Assembly (NCBI GenBank): GCA_965603725.1
Contig: CBFDEC010000012.1
Location: 13,758 to 77,757, forward strand
Length of the DNA: 64,000 bases
Reading direction: 5' to 3'
From: JAGGSN01 sp965603725
GTDB taxonomy: Bacteria; Zixibacteria; MSB-5A5; UBA10806; 4484-95
Below, one piece after another: positions 35,134 through 43,708 of the stretch. The translations under genes were made by a program, and so were the position numbers. The notes under the pieces are model-generated. The model was not told where the DNA came from and did no database searches. It worked only from the letters and a program-made list of their open reading frames with translations. Numbering within the stretch: the first letter of the stretch is position 1; each line of letters opens with the position of its first letter.

Positions 35134-35840
35134 TGCCGGAGAGTGAGGAAAATTTACTTCGAAGCTATTTGATACAGCGAATGGAACTGGGTGAAAAAGT
35201 TATTTTCAGGCCGTTTGATATGGAAATACCAGGACATGATACAGTGGAACAGACTGCTTATAGCATAGACGAATTCGAAAAGACCGAAAGTCTCGATGAT
35301 TTGTATCGGGCTATTTGTGAATGTCAGAAATGTTCGCTGGGGCAGTCACGGACCAACCTCGTTTTCGGCGCTGGCAATCCCAACGCTGATATAATGTTTG
35401 TCGGCGAGGCGCCCGGCGCCGATGAGGATAGACTGGGCGAACCTTTTGTGGGCAGAGCCGGTCAGCTTCTAAATAGAATACTGGCCGCCATGAAGCTTGA
35501 ACGTCAGGACGTTTATATCGGCAACATACTTAAATGCCGTCCTCCGAACAACCGCGACCCCCAGCCGAATGAGGCGTTAATCTGCGAACCTTTTCTTCAC
35601 CAGCAAATTAAGCTGATCAAGCCGAAAGTCATCTGCTGTCTGGGACGGATAGCGGCTCAGCGTCTCCTGCAAACGAATATGTCGCTGGGTCAGATGCGTG
35701 ACCGATGGTTTGATTACCACGGTACAACTCTGATGGTGACTTACCATCCTGCCGCGCTCTTACGGTCTAACCAATACAAACGCCCAACCTGGGATGATAT
35801 GCAGAAACTTCTGCGAAAGCTGGAGGAGTTAAAACAATAA
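35133..35840 (+). CDS. Family 4 (Fe-S) uracil-DNA glycosylase
   Basis: A 235-residue base-excision repair enzyme of the thermophile-type UDG family 4. The first iron-sulfur ligands are in CECQKCSLG, the others in KCRPPNNRDPQPNE and VICCLG. The uracil pocket motif GEAPGADEDRLGEPFVGRAG and the C-terminal TYHPAALLR motif are intact. The 70 residues before the first Cys are longer than in most members and low in recognised motifs. The ATG at 35133 overlaps the coaBC stop by one base, and the TAA abuts the dnaB start. Confidence 0.94.
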   Translation: MPESEENLLRSYLIQRMELGEKVIFRPFDMEIPGHDTVEQTAYSIDEFEKTESLDDLYRAICECQKCSLGQSRTNLVFGAGNPNADIMFVGEAPGADEDRLGEPFVGRAGQLLNRILAAMKLERQDVYIGNILKCRPPNNRDPQPNEALICEPFLHQQIKLIKPKVICCLGRIAAQRLLQTNMSLGQMRDRWFDYHGTTLMVTYHPAALLRSNQYKRPTWDDMQKLLRKLEELKQ

Positions 35841-37178
35841 ATGTCAGATACAGTCGAAAAAATACCACCCCAGGCATTAGAGGCTGAACAGTCGGTTCTT
35901 GGGGCAATGTTGTTATCCAAAGATGCTATTGATGTTGTTTTAGAACATTTAAGGCAGGAACATCTATACAAATCGATACACAAAAAAGTATTTAAAGCGA
36001 TTGTAAACCTATATGAAAAAAACGAGCCCGCTGATATTATAACTGTATCCGAGGAGCTGGCCAGGCTTGGCTACCTTGATGAAGTCGGGGGGAGAGCATT
36101 TTTAGCGGGTCTTACCGAAGCTACTCCGGGAATATCCAACGTCGAGCACCACTCCAATATCGTTTTTGAAAAAGCGATGCTTAACAAACTGATCGATGCC
36201 TCGAATCAGACGCTCCTGCGCGCTTACCAACCAATTGAGGATGTTGATGAGTTTATTGATGAGGCCGAGCAGGCGATATTTGCCATAAAAGATGAAAAAT
36301 TAAAAGGCTCGACTATTCCAATTAGCGATGTCTTGCATGAAACATTTCGCATTATTGAAGCTTACAGCAGTCGTGAGGGCTTTTTAACCGGCATTCCAAG
36401 CGGTTTTATCGATTTAGATAACCTGACCTCGGGATTTCAGAATTCGGAACTGATTATTATAGCCTGTCGTCCGTCTGTGGGGAAAACAGCTTTCAGCTTA
36501 AATATTGCGGATCATATTGCTGTCGAAAATAAAACACCGGTGCTTATTTTTTCTCTGGAAATGTCCAAAGAACAGATTGCCCAGCGTCTTCTATGCAGCC
36601 GGGCCAGGGTCTCATCGCACCTTTTGCGAACAGGAAGACTGGCCGACAAGCAATGGACCAACCTATCTTTAGCCGCCGGACCATTATCGGATTCACCCAT
36701 TTTCATTGACGACTCACCAATGATGAGCGTACTTGAAATGAGGGCAAAATCCAGGCGTTTAAAATCAAGAGAAAATATCGGGCTTATAATAGTAGATTAT
36801 TTACAGCTCATCCAGGGGCCTAAAAATGCCGAAAGCCGTCAACAGGAAATTTCCTTTATCTCACGCGCGTTAAAGGCGACGGCGCGGGAATTGAAAGTTC
36901 CGATTATTGCCTTATCACAGCTTTCCCGCCAGATCGAACTTCGCGGCAGAGACGCCAAACCACAATTATCCGATCTTCGAGAATCAGGAGCGCTTGAACA
37001 GGATGCGGATGTCGTAATATTCATTCATCGACCGCGTAACGAGGAAGGACACTGGGGACCCGAGTCAGAAATAATCATAAGCAAACAAAGGAATGGTCCT
37101 ACTGGTACCATTGATCTAATGTTTGTTAAAGATTATGCCCGTTTTGAATTGAAGGATATTGTTCACGAATTCCCATAA
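35841..37178 (+). CDS. dnaB: Replicative DNA helicase DnaB
   Basis: A 445-residue hexameric helicase. The N-terminal domain starts IPPQALEAEQSVLGAMLLSK. The RecA-like domain has FLTGIPSGFIDLDNLTSGF, the Walker A loop CRPSVGKTAF, FSLEMSKEQIAQRLL, the Walker B strand LIIVDYLQLI and the LSQLSRQIELR arginine-finger region. Length and motif order are standard and no intein is present. Translation follows the uracil-glycosylase stop directly. Confidence 0.97.
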   Translation: MSDTVEKIPPQALEAEQSVLGAMLLSKDAIDVVLEHLRQEHLYKSIHKKVFKAIVNLYEKNEPADIITVSEELARLGYLDEVGGRAFLAGLTEATPGISNVEHHSNIVFEKAMLNKLIDASNQTLLRAYQPIEDVDEFIDEAEQAIFAIKDEKLKGSTIPISDVLHETFRIIEAYSSREGFLTGIPSGFIDLDNLTSGFQNSELIIIACRPSVGKTAFSLNIADHIAVENKTPVLIFSLEMSKEQIAQRLLCSRARVSSHLLRTGRLADKQWTNLSLAAGPLSDSPIFIDDSPMMSVLEMRAKSRRLKSRENIGLIIVDYLQLIQGPKNAESRQQEISFISRALKATARELKVPIIALSQLSRQIELRGRDAKPQLSDLRESGALEQDADVVIFIHRPRNEEGHWGPESEIIISKQRNGPTGTIDLMFVKDYARFELKDIVHEFP

Positions 37179-37240
37179 TCATTATTATTAAATTCTGTAT
37201 CTTAATATGAAGGTAAAAATGCTATGAGAGGGATTGTCTT

Positions 37241-38011
37241 TTGAATATTGTGCAAATATTCGGCTCGAGGGGGTTGTTTTTTATTGAGGAAGTGGGCGCA
37301 TTTTCAATCCTGCTGATGCGGATTCTCAAATCCCTGCCCCTCTTTGTGAAAAATATGCGCCTGACACTTGAACAGATGCTGATGATGGGAGTTGCCTCAC
37401 TGCCCCTGGTACTGTTTACATCAGTGTTCACAGGAGCCGTTTCGGCTGTTCAGGCGGCGTATCAATTTCAGAATTACGTGCCGATGCGCTATCTGGGGAC
37501 TGCTGTAGGCAAGGCTGTCATCATAGAGTTAGGACCGGTATTAACCGGTTTGGTTGTTGCCGGTCGGGTCAGTTCTGCTATCGCCGCTGAACTGGGAACA
37601 ATGAAAGTAACCGAGCAGATTGACGCTTTAGAAACTATGGCGCTTGACCCGGTGAGGTTTCTGGCGGTCCCGCGATATATCGCTGGTTTTCTTATGCTTC
37701 CGATACTGACCATATTTTCTGATTTTGTGGCTTTAATGGGCGGTCTTGTAGTATCAATGCTTTTTATCGATATAACCGCCTACACATTTCTAAACGGCGT
37801 CAAATTATTTTTTGAATTATCAGATGTTTTCATCGGCCTTCTCAAAGCCTGTGTTTTTGGCCAGATTATTGCAGTTGTTGGCTGTTATCATGGCTTCAAA
37901 ACTGTTGGCGGTGCTGAAGGAGTCGGGCTGTCCACAACCCGGGCCGTCGTCTATGCAAGCGTTTTAATTTTGATTTCTGACTATATTGTAGCCAGTATAT
38001 TTTTCGGATAA
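37241..38011 (+). CDS. mlaE: MlaE-family ABC lipid-transport permease
   Basis: A 256-residue permease of the Mla/MCE system, which moves phospholipid between inner and outer membranes. About five membrane segments are seen. The conserved LVVAGRVSSAIAAELGTMKVTEQIDAL loop, here split into its two halves AGRVSSAIAAELG and TEQIDALETMALDP, is diagnostic. The TTG start overlaps a short upstream frame's TGA and has GAGAGGG ahead. mlaF follows by 14 bp. The third component, an MCE protein, is at 42279-43157 on the other strand. Confidence 0.94.
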   Translation: MNIVQIFGSRGLFFIEEVGAFSILLMRILKSLPLFVKNMRLTLEQMLMMGVASLPLVLFTSVFTGAVSAVQAAYQFQNYVPMRYLGTAVGKAVIIELGPVLTGLVVAGRVSSAIAAELGTMKVTEQIDALETMALDPVRFLAVPRYIAGFLMLPILTIFSDFVALMGGLVVSMLFIDITAYTFLNGVKLFFELSDVFIGLLKACVFGQIIAVVGCYHGFKTVGGAEGVGLSTTRAVVYASVLILISDYIVASIFFG

Positions 38012-38025
38012 GGAATCAGTATGTA

Positions 38026-38778
38026 ATGATCGAAATAATCGGTGTCTATAAGAGTTTTACAGGCAAACCTGTCTTAAACGGAGTAAATCTTACAATCAGC
38101 AAAGGCGAAACGCTGACTATCATCGGCCGTTCTGGCGAGGGGAAATCGGTATTATTAAAGCATATAATAGGCCTTTTAGAGCCCAATAAAGGGAAAATCC
38201 TTATTGATAATGAGGATATTAATAAACATTCCTCGAAACAAATGGTAGAACTTCGCCGCCGTTTTGGAATGCTCTTCCAGGGGTCGGCTTTGTTTGATTC
38301 GATGACCGTCGATGAAAATGTCGGACTTGGCTTGAGGGAACATACCGATATCCCTGAACATACTATAAAGTCAATCATAAAAGAGAAATTATCCCAGGTG
38401 GGGCTTTTTAAAGTTGAAAATCTAAAACCGGCGGAACTTTCCGGGGGGATGAAAAAGCGGGTGGGTTTAGCTCGTGCTATTGCCATGGACCCCGAATTCA
38501 TATTGTATGACGAACCCACTACCGGTTTGGACCCCATTATGGCCGATACTATAAATAACCTAATTATACATCTGCAAAATACTCTCGATATAACCTCGAT
38601 AGCTGTCACTCATGACATGGTTTCAGCCTATAAAATATCCGACCGTATAGCGATGCTGTACAAAGGCAAAATTATCTTTATCGGCTCTCCCGTCGAGGTA
38701 AAAAACAGCGATAATCCGATAGTTCAACAGTTCATTAATGCTCAGGCCGAGGGTCCAATTACCGATAATAACCATTAA
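38026..38778 (+). CDS. mlaF: MlaF-family ABC ATPase
   Basis: A 250-residue ATP-binding subunit pairing with the preceding permease. Walker A IIGRSGEGKSVLLKHI, Q-loop FQGSALFDSMTV, signature LSGGMKKRVGLARAIA, Walker B FILYDEPTTGLDP and the switch His in VTHDM are all intact. The GEGKS form of Walker A and DPIMAD after Walker B match MlaF rather than other ABC ATPases. Confidence 0.96.
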   Translation: MIEIIGVYKSFTGKPVLNGVNLTISKGETLTIIGRSGEGKSVLLKHIIGLLEPNKGKILIDNEDINKHSSKQMVELRRRFGMLFQGSALFDSMTVDENVGLGLREHTDIPEHTIKSIIKEKLSQVGLFKVENLKPAELSGGMKKRVGLARAIAMDPEFILYDEPTTGLDPIMADTINNLIIHLQNTLDITSIAVTHDMVSAYKISDRIAMLYKGKIIFIGSPVEVKNSDNPIVQQFINAQAEGPITDNNH

Positions 38779-38842
38779 GTAATCAGAGATTTAGTCGAAT
38801 ACCTATAAAAAAGTCCAAACATTTGAGAAAAAGGTATTTACA

Positions 38843-39943
38843 ATGTCAAATACAACCACTATAATGCTGCCAGCAGGAAAGTTGGAACTTAAACAGACAG
38901 CACAACGGAGAGAAATGTCCTGGTTTAATTTTCTTTCAAACGACATCGGTATCGATTTGGGTACTGCCAATACACTGATTTATGTTCGCGGCGCCAGTAT
39001 AGTATTGAACGAACCCTCAGTAGTTGCTTTGGAAAAAGAGACAGGGAAAATCCTTGCTGTAGGAATAACGGCAAAAGAGATGATCGGTCGAACGCCTGAG
39101 AGTATCTCTGCTATCAGGCCGCTAAAGGATGGGGTCATTGCGGATTTCGATATAACCGAAAGGATGCTTTCAGATTTTATAAAGCGGGTTGTAAAACATC
39201 GCTATCTTATGAAGCCTAAAATCATCATTTCTGTACCCTCGGGTATCACTGAGGTGGAAAAAAGAGCGGTGCGTGATTCGGCGGAAAACGCCGGAGCCAG
39301 AGAAGTATACCTGATCCAGGAGCCGATGGCTGCTGCAATTGGCGTTGGCTTGCCGGTTGACCAGCCTTCCGGGTCGATGGTAATCGATGTCGGCGGCGGC
39401 ACATCCGAAATTGCCGTTATTGCTTTAAATGACATCGTGTCGAACATGTCCATCAGGGTTGCCGGCGATGAGCTTGACGAGGCGATTGTTCTTTATTACA
39501 AGAAAAACTATAACCTGCTGATCGGCGAAAGGACTGCCGAGGAGGTCAAGATGAAAATCGGTTCCGCCTATCCCCTTGATAAAGAGGAGTCGATGGAGAT
39601 TAAAGGTCGAGACCTTGTTGCCGGCGTACCTAAAACAATGAAAATTACAACTTCTCAGGTCAGAGAGGCAATTGCAGAGCCGGTTGATGCTATTGTGGAT
39701 GCGGTGCGTCTTTCGCTTGAGCAGACACCCCCGGAGCTGGCTTCCGATATCCTTGATCGAGGCATTATCCTAACCGGAGGCGGAGCCCTTCTTCGCGGCC
39801 TGGATAAACGCCTGCGGCAGGAAACCAACCTCCCGGTTATAGTAGCCGATGATCCGCTTACCTGTGTAGCGCGTGGGACTGGAAAATGCCTCGAAAATAT
39901 GAAGCAATACAGTAAAGTGCTGTTAAAATCCCGGCGAAATTAA
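38843..39943 (+). CDS. mreB: Rod-shape-determining actin homologue MreB
   Basis: A 366-residue actin-fold ATPase organising lateral cell-wall synthesis. SNDIGIDLGTANTLIYVRG is the first phosphate loop, IDVGGGTSEIAVIALND the second, and LTGGGALLRGLDKRL the adenosine motif. The strong RPLKDGVIADFDITE and FSTPSGITEVEKRAV-like segments fit MreB rather than FtsA or ParM. The first 24 residues are not typical; an ATG at 38915 behind GGAGAG would give the usual length of about 342. No mreC or mreD follows. The cell is therefore likely rod-shaped. Confidence 0.95.
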   Translation: MSNTTTIMLPAGKLELKQTAQRREMSWFNFLSNDIGIDLGTANTLIYVRGASIVLNEPSVVALEKETGKILAVGITAKEMIGRTPESISAIRPLKDGVIADFDITERMLSDFIKRVVKHRYLMKPKIIISVPSGITEVEKRAVRDSAENAGAREVYLIQEPMAAAIGVGLPVDQPSGSMVIDVGGGTSEIAVIALNDIVSNMSIRVAGDELDEAIVLYYKKNYNLLIGERTAEEVKMKIGSAYPLDKEESMEIKGRDLVAGVPKTMKITTSQVREAIAEPVDAIVDAVRLSLEQTPPELASDILDRGIILTGGGALLRGLDKRLRQETNLPVIVADDPLTCVARGTGKCLENMKQYSKVLLKSRRN

Positions 39944-40044
39944 AGCCCGCCTTATATTAAAAAATAATTCCAATTTTTTCACAAGTTCAAATATTAAAAA
40001 CACCATACAGATTCCACATTTGCTGTAACTATTGACAAATAAAC

Positions 40045-40198
40045 TCTATCACAATTCCCCAAACCGAATCATAAACTTCAACTTGCGTGATTCTTTTGCA
40101 TGTATCAGGATGGAAGCTTTACGACATCCTGATACCGAGACCAGTTCTATCACATATCCCGAAAGCGAATCATAAACTTCAACTTGCGTGATTCTTTT
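40045..40198. repeat. 53-bp direct repeats around a perfect hairpin at the GH57 3' end
   Basis: 40045-40097 and 40146-40198 match over 53 bp, the last 32 or so exactly; both encode the end of the GH57 protein (KESRKLKFMIRF) on the minus strand. Between them is a perfect 11-bp stem (GTATCAGGATG at 40102-40112, CATCCTGATAC at 40125-40135). The arrangement looks like a hairpin insertion with duplication of the gene's last codons. The duplication leaves one intact 3' end on the gene and one orphan copy downstream. Confidence 0.85.
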
Positions 40199-42282
40199 AG
40201 AGGAATCTTCACCTCGAAGCAAAGGCAGGTTACCGAGGATTGGTAAACCCGTTCGAAACCGTACTCCGATAGGCTGACAGTCTCGATAGGAAAACGCCAC
40301 AAACAGCAGGGCTCCGACAGGCTGATATTGATGTCGAGTTTGTGATAATCATCTTTAAGCCCGAACATATCAACTTCCGGCGTTTCTCCGCGGCTTATCA
40401 TTCTGTTGTTTTCAAGATCATGGTTGCCGATATAGTAATAGCGATCGGGCGAATCTCCAGCCAACATTGCCCAGTTAAATTCGACTCCGAAAATAAATCC
40501 GAGTTCGAAATCAGACCGGTTCTCCAGTGTATAGTTCGCCTCGATGACCGGTTGTTTCAGCATAATATCGATGTTCTTACCGACAGTCAAATCAGCGGTT
40601 CTATCCGGGTAGTAAATATGCCCTTTGCGCGAAAACTCGACACTCAATTTAGTATTTGATTTTTTTGTCGTATACTCAAATGGCTCGATTATAAAATCAC
40701 CCATCTCATGATACTTATTAGCGGCGAACTGTTCGAATTCAGTCCCGAACGGCATCATATGATCGACAAATGACACCCTCCGGTACCAGTCGTAGACCAG
40801 ATATTTTTCAAGCCCCTCCTCTTTTGTCTCAATCCGATCGTGAATAGACGCTCCCTCAGCGACAGACTGATTTTTAAGTTCACATAATTTTTTGTGATAT
40901 CCTTCCTTACGGCGGGTCAGGGTGTCCAGGAGGTTAAATCCTTTGTTCTTTAGGTCAAGCTCGAACATCGAGCCGCCATGACGGGGAGAAAAATAAGCGT
41001 TTAGATGGCTGGTTTGGGCCAAAATTTCAGTTTGCCCGTCATCATCAAAATCGGTGAGTTCCAGCTTTCCGGTTTTTGGCAGCGTCCCTAAGCTCTCGGC
41101 GATGGCCTCAGCCCGAATCAGGCGATTATAAGTAGCATAGCGGAGATGGTTTAAATAAAGGCCGCCGAACACACCATGCCAGTATGGGCAATTACACTGG
41201 CCCTGGAACAGCAAATCTCTGGCTTCGGCCAATTTCTTTTTCTTTGCCGCGGCGCTCTTTTCGAGTTGATCAATCTTGGCGGCAACATGGTACATCTTCT
41301 TGTGCATATTATTCGATTCGGGATATTTCGACAGGAAGTTACGCCAGAACCCGCCCCTTACAAGGTAGCCGCGGCTCTCCCAGAGATCGTTTTTCTTAAG
41401 ATGCTTTTCGATCTGCTCGTAATGATTGAATCCATCCGGCGGCAGCGACCATTGTCCCATCTCGGCATAGGAGGCGGTGGGAAGATATATCCTGCCGTTA
41501 GGTTCAAAAACATCTATCGCCTCGGAGAAGAATTTCATCTTCAGCCAATCAGAGTTCTTCGATACCTGTTCGAAAAAATCAGCCAGCCATCTTTTTTCAT
41601 AACAAAGCTTATAGGTATCGGGCCAGACGCCAAACTTTTCGCCATCGTCGGCATAGATTGCCAGCTTGCCCGGCGATCTTTCAGCCATCTGTTTAAGTAT
41701 ATCCATGACTTTATCTACATTCTTAAACGGGACAGCATAACGCAGCAGCTTGGAAATCGGAAACAACGCCAGTTTCTTATGCTGTTCTTCGGTGATGAAA
41801 TAGCCGTCAAGCTGATCTTCGGTAAGGCCGGCCCAGCGAAAATGAGTGTCATCGAGGATTGTATACTCCATACCGCAATCATGCAGCGCGCCGGCCAGTT
41901 GCGGTTCCCAGACCCGCTCGGCCAGCCACATGCCGCGAGCTTTAACCGAAAATCGTTTCTTTAGATAATCGGTGAGCATATCGATCTGGCCTTTTTTGTG
42001 TGAATTAAAAATTGCCGGCAGGATCGGCTCATAAAAACCGCCGCTTAATAGTTCAAGCCGACCAGCATTCAATAAATTTTTTACATACCTGAAATACTCA
42101 GGCCGGCTCTTTTCGATCCAATCCCAGAGTATGCCGGTATTGTGAAGCGATACCTTGATATCGGGGAATTCTGCAAGAAGCCTGACAAACGGCAGATAGC
42201 ATTGCTTATAAGCGTGCTCGATAACATGGTCGAAATTGCCGACCGGCTGATGGTTGTGTATGCCGAAACAGAAATATATCAA
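40150..42282 (-). CDS. GH57 4-alpha-glucanotransferase / alpha-amylase-like enzyme
   Basis: A 710-residue cytoplasmic enzyme (no signal peptide) acting on alpha-1,4-glucans such as glycogen or maltodextrin. The N-terminal GH57 barrel begins FCFGIHNHQPVGNFDHV. The nucleophile Glu is in GMWLAERVWEPQ and the acid/base Asp in IYADDGEKFGVWP, both as in Thermococcus 4-alpha-glucanotransferase. The middle and C-terminal beta domains (DUF1925/1926 type) follow, including YWHGVFGGLYLNHLRY. The start overlaps the MlaD-like gene by 4 bp. The 3' end has been duplicated downstream around a hairpin. Confidence 0.92.
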   Translation of the reverse strand: MIYFCFGIHNHQPVGNFDHVIEHAYKQCYLPFVRLLAEFPDIKVSLHNTGILWDWIEKSRPEYFRYVKNLLNAGRLELLSGGFYEPILPAIFNSHKKGQIDMLTDYLKKRFSVKARGMWLAERVWEPQLAGALHDCGMEYTILDDTHFRWAGLTEDQLDGYFITEEQHKKLALFPISKLLRYAVPFKNVDKVMDILKQMAERSPGKLAIYADDGEKFGVWPDTYKLCYEKRWLADFFEQVSKNSDWLKMKFFSEAIDVFEPNGRIYLPTASYAEMGQWSLPPDGFNHYEQIEKHLKKNDLWESRGYLVRGGFWRNFLSKYPESNNMHKKMYHVAAKIDQLEKSAAAKKKKLAEARDLLFQGQCNCPYWHGVFGGLYLNHLRYATYNRLIRAEAIAESLGTLPKTGKLELTDFDDDGQTEILAQTSHLNAYFSPRHGGSMFELDLKNKGFNLLDTLTRRKEGYHKKLCELKNQSVAEGASIHDRIETKEEGLEKYLVYDWYRRVSFVDHMMPFGTEFEQFAANKYHEMGDFIIEPFEYTTKKSNTKLSVEFSRKGHIYYPDRTADLTVGKNIDIMLKQPVIEANYTLENRSDFELGFIFGVEFNWAMLAGDSPDRYYYIGNHDLENNRMISRGETPEVDMFGLKDDYHKLDINISLSEPCCLWRFPIETVSLSEYGFERVYQSSVTCLCFEVKIPLKESRKLKFMIRFRDM

Positions 42283-43157
42283 AATATGCTAAGATGAATG
42301 TACTTTTTGGGATGTTCTTTAAAGTCTGTTATCAGAGAATCGAGATTGTTCATCGTTTGGCGCAGATCATAGTATAAAGAATCATCGGCCATGGTTTTGC
42401 CGAGAGTGCCCTCGCCTTTTTCAATACGTTCGGTAATACTTTTAATATCATCAGACAGCTCATTGAGCTTAACAGATGCCTCAGCGAAATTACTGACTGC
42501 CTTTTGCATCTCAACAGAGTTAGTGTCCAAAAAGCCATCCATCCTGCCGGCGGCATTGGATATGCTTGTTAGGGCTTTTTCCATTGTGTTCTGATTATCG
42601 TTAATGAATCGATTAGTGTTTTCGGTTATCTCATGCAAAGCATCGATAATCTGACGGATCTTCACTGCCTTGCCGGGTTCACCGAAAGTTCCCTCAAGCT
42701 GAACCACAAGATGTCGGATCTCATCAATAGCATCGCCCATCATCCCCATAACCTCCGGTATGCCGGTGTCATATTTACCCATCTTCGGTGCACTTAGATC
42801 AAGCGCATTCGCCGATTCGCCCGGCCATATTGCTACATATCTTTCCCCCATAAGACCAACATTCATTACCGCAAACCGGGCGTCCTCTTTTAAAGCCACT
42901 TCTTTATCAAGCGAAATTGTAACCAGAACATTGTTGCCCTTAAGTTCTATATCCTTAACCTCGCCTTTTTCAACCCCCAAAACGCCGACCGGATCGCCGA
43001 TGTCAAGAGTGCCGACCTCCGGAAACATACAGATATATCTATAATGCTCAACATTGAATTTGTATTCTTTCACCCAGACAATACCGTATAATAAAATGAT
43101 AATCGCGGCAATTATTACGGTTCCAACCTTAATCTCTATCGATAAATCACGCATCAT
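42279..43157 (-). CDS. mlaD: MlaD-like MCE-domain protein
   Basis: A 292-residue inner-membrane-anchored lipid-binding protein. One N-terminal membrane segment (VIIAAIIILLYGIVWV) is followed by the MCE domain at about 40-120 (FPEVGTLDIGDPVGVLGVEKGEV, split by a loop, and ALKEDARFAVMNVGLMGERYV). A long helical tail with a heptad-like pattern may form the needle or coiled coil. It lies on the other strand 4.3 kb from mlaE/mlaF, an unusual separation; a promoter region and the hairpin island lie upstream. Confidence 0.92.
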   Translation of the reverse strand: MMRDLSIEIKVGTVIIAAIIILLYGIVWVKEYKFNVEHYRYICMFPEVGTLDIGDPVGVLGVEKGEVKDIELKGNNVLVTISLDKEVALKEDARFAVMNVGLMGERYVAIWPGESANALDLSAPKMGKYDTGIPEVMGMMGDAIDEIRHLVVQLEGTFGEPGKAVKIRQIIDALHEITENTNRFINDNQNTMEKALTSISNAAGRMDGFLDTNSVEMQKAVSNFAEASVKLNELSDDIKSITERIEKGEGTLGKTMADDSLYYDLRQTMNNLDSLITDFKEHPKKYIHLSIF

Positions 43158-43317
43158 GTCTCCCGATTTGCTTGCTCAAACACCCATTGCATTATTCGGC
43201 ACAAATTCGAAAAAGTTGCCTTTAGACAATTTATATTATCAACATCTTGAATCAATTGCAATTTATTTTACATGAATCCGTTATAATATCTTTAGACTTA
43301 TATATTTGAAGGCGGAA

Positions 43318-43625
43318 AAAAGCCGTAGGTTGGGGGCTCGTCCCCCAACACAATTGCGGCCGGATAAATCCAATGGACACTGCGTGCCGACCGCCTACAG
43401 TATATTTTATTTCGAATAAATCAGTAGGTTGGGGGTCCTACAGATCGTCAAGCCATATGGCCTGTCTGGGGTCTTGTGGATTTTCAACCTGTCCGGACAG
43501 ACTAAAAGTCTGTCCTACTTTTTCCCGTGGCGTCAGGAACCCCTTCCTGACGCAATTGCAAAAGGGCACACGAGGACATGTACGGCCCACAAGTATGTCA
43601 TACCTGCGAAAGCAGGTATCCAGCC
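43318..43625. repeat. Island of at least five perfect or near-perfect hairpins
   Basis: This is the 550-bp gap between the divergent mlaD and transglutaminase genes. Perfect stems include GTTGGGGG/CCCCCAAC at 43329-43349, GGACAGACT/AGTCTGTCC at 43495-43515, CGTCAGGAA/TTCCTGACG at 43531-43552 and ATACCTGC-GAAA-GCAGGTAT at 43600-43619. A degenerate GGGCACACG-type module lies at about 43564-43588. The 39-bp repeat A copy 2 lies at 43360-43398. Short ORFs across it have no ribosome sites and only reflect these palindromes. Confidence 0.85.
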
Positions 43626-43708
43626 CACAAGATATTTTCTAATCTGCTTGAGTAATCTTCTGCAATATTATAAATTGAATTGATGATGTTAAACCCCAAG
43701 GAGGAAAA

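Noticed and set aside
38046..38609. 187-codon minus-strand ORF
   Set aside because: Shadow of mlaF, which has all ABC ATPase motifs.
41176..41964. 262-codon plus-strand ORF
   Set aside because: It is antisense to the clearly coding GH57 gene, has no ribosome site and no family motif.
43318..43625. CRISPR array
   Set aside because: The palindromic units differ in sequence and spacing; there are no regularly spaced identical repeats and no cas genes in the window.
43373..43683. Short ORFs of 84-89 codons upstream of the transglutaminase gene
   Set aside because: They read through the hairpin island; both lack ribosome sites and their sequence simply reflects the palindromes.
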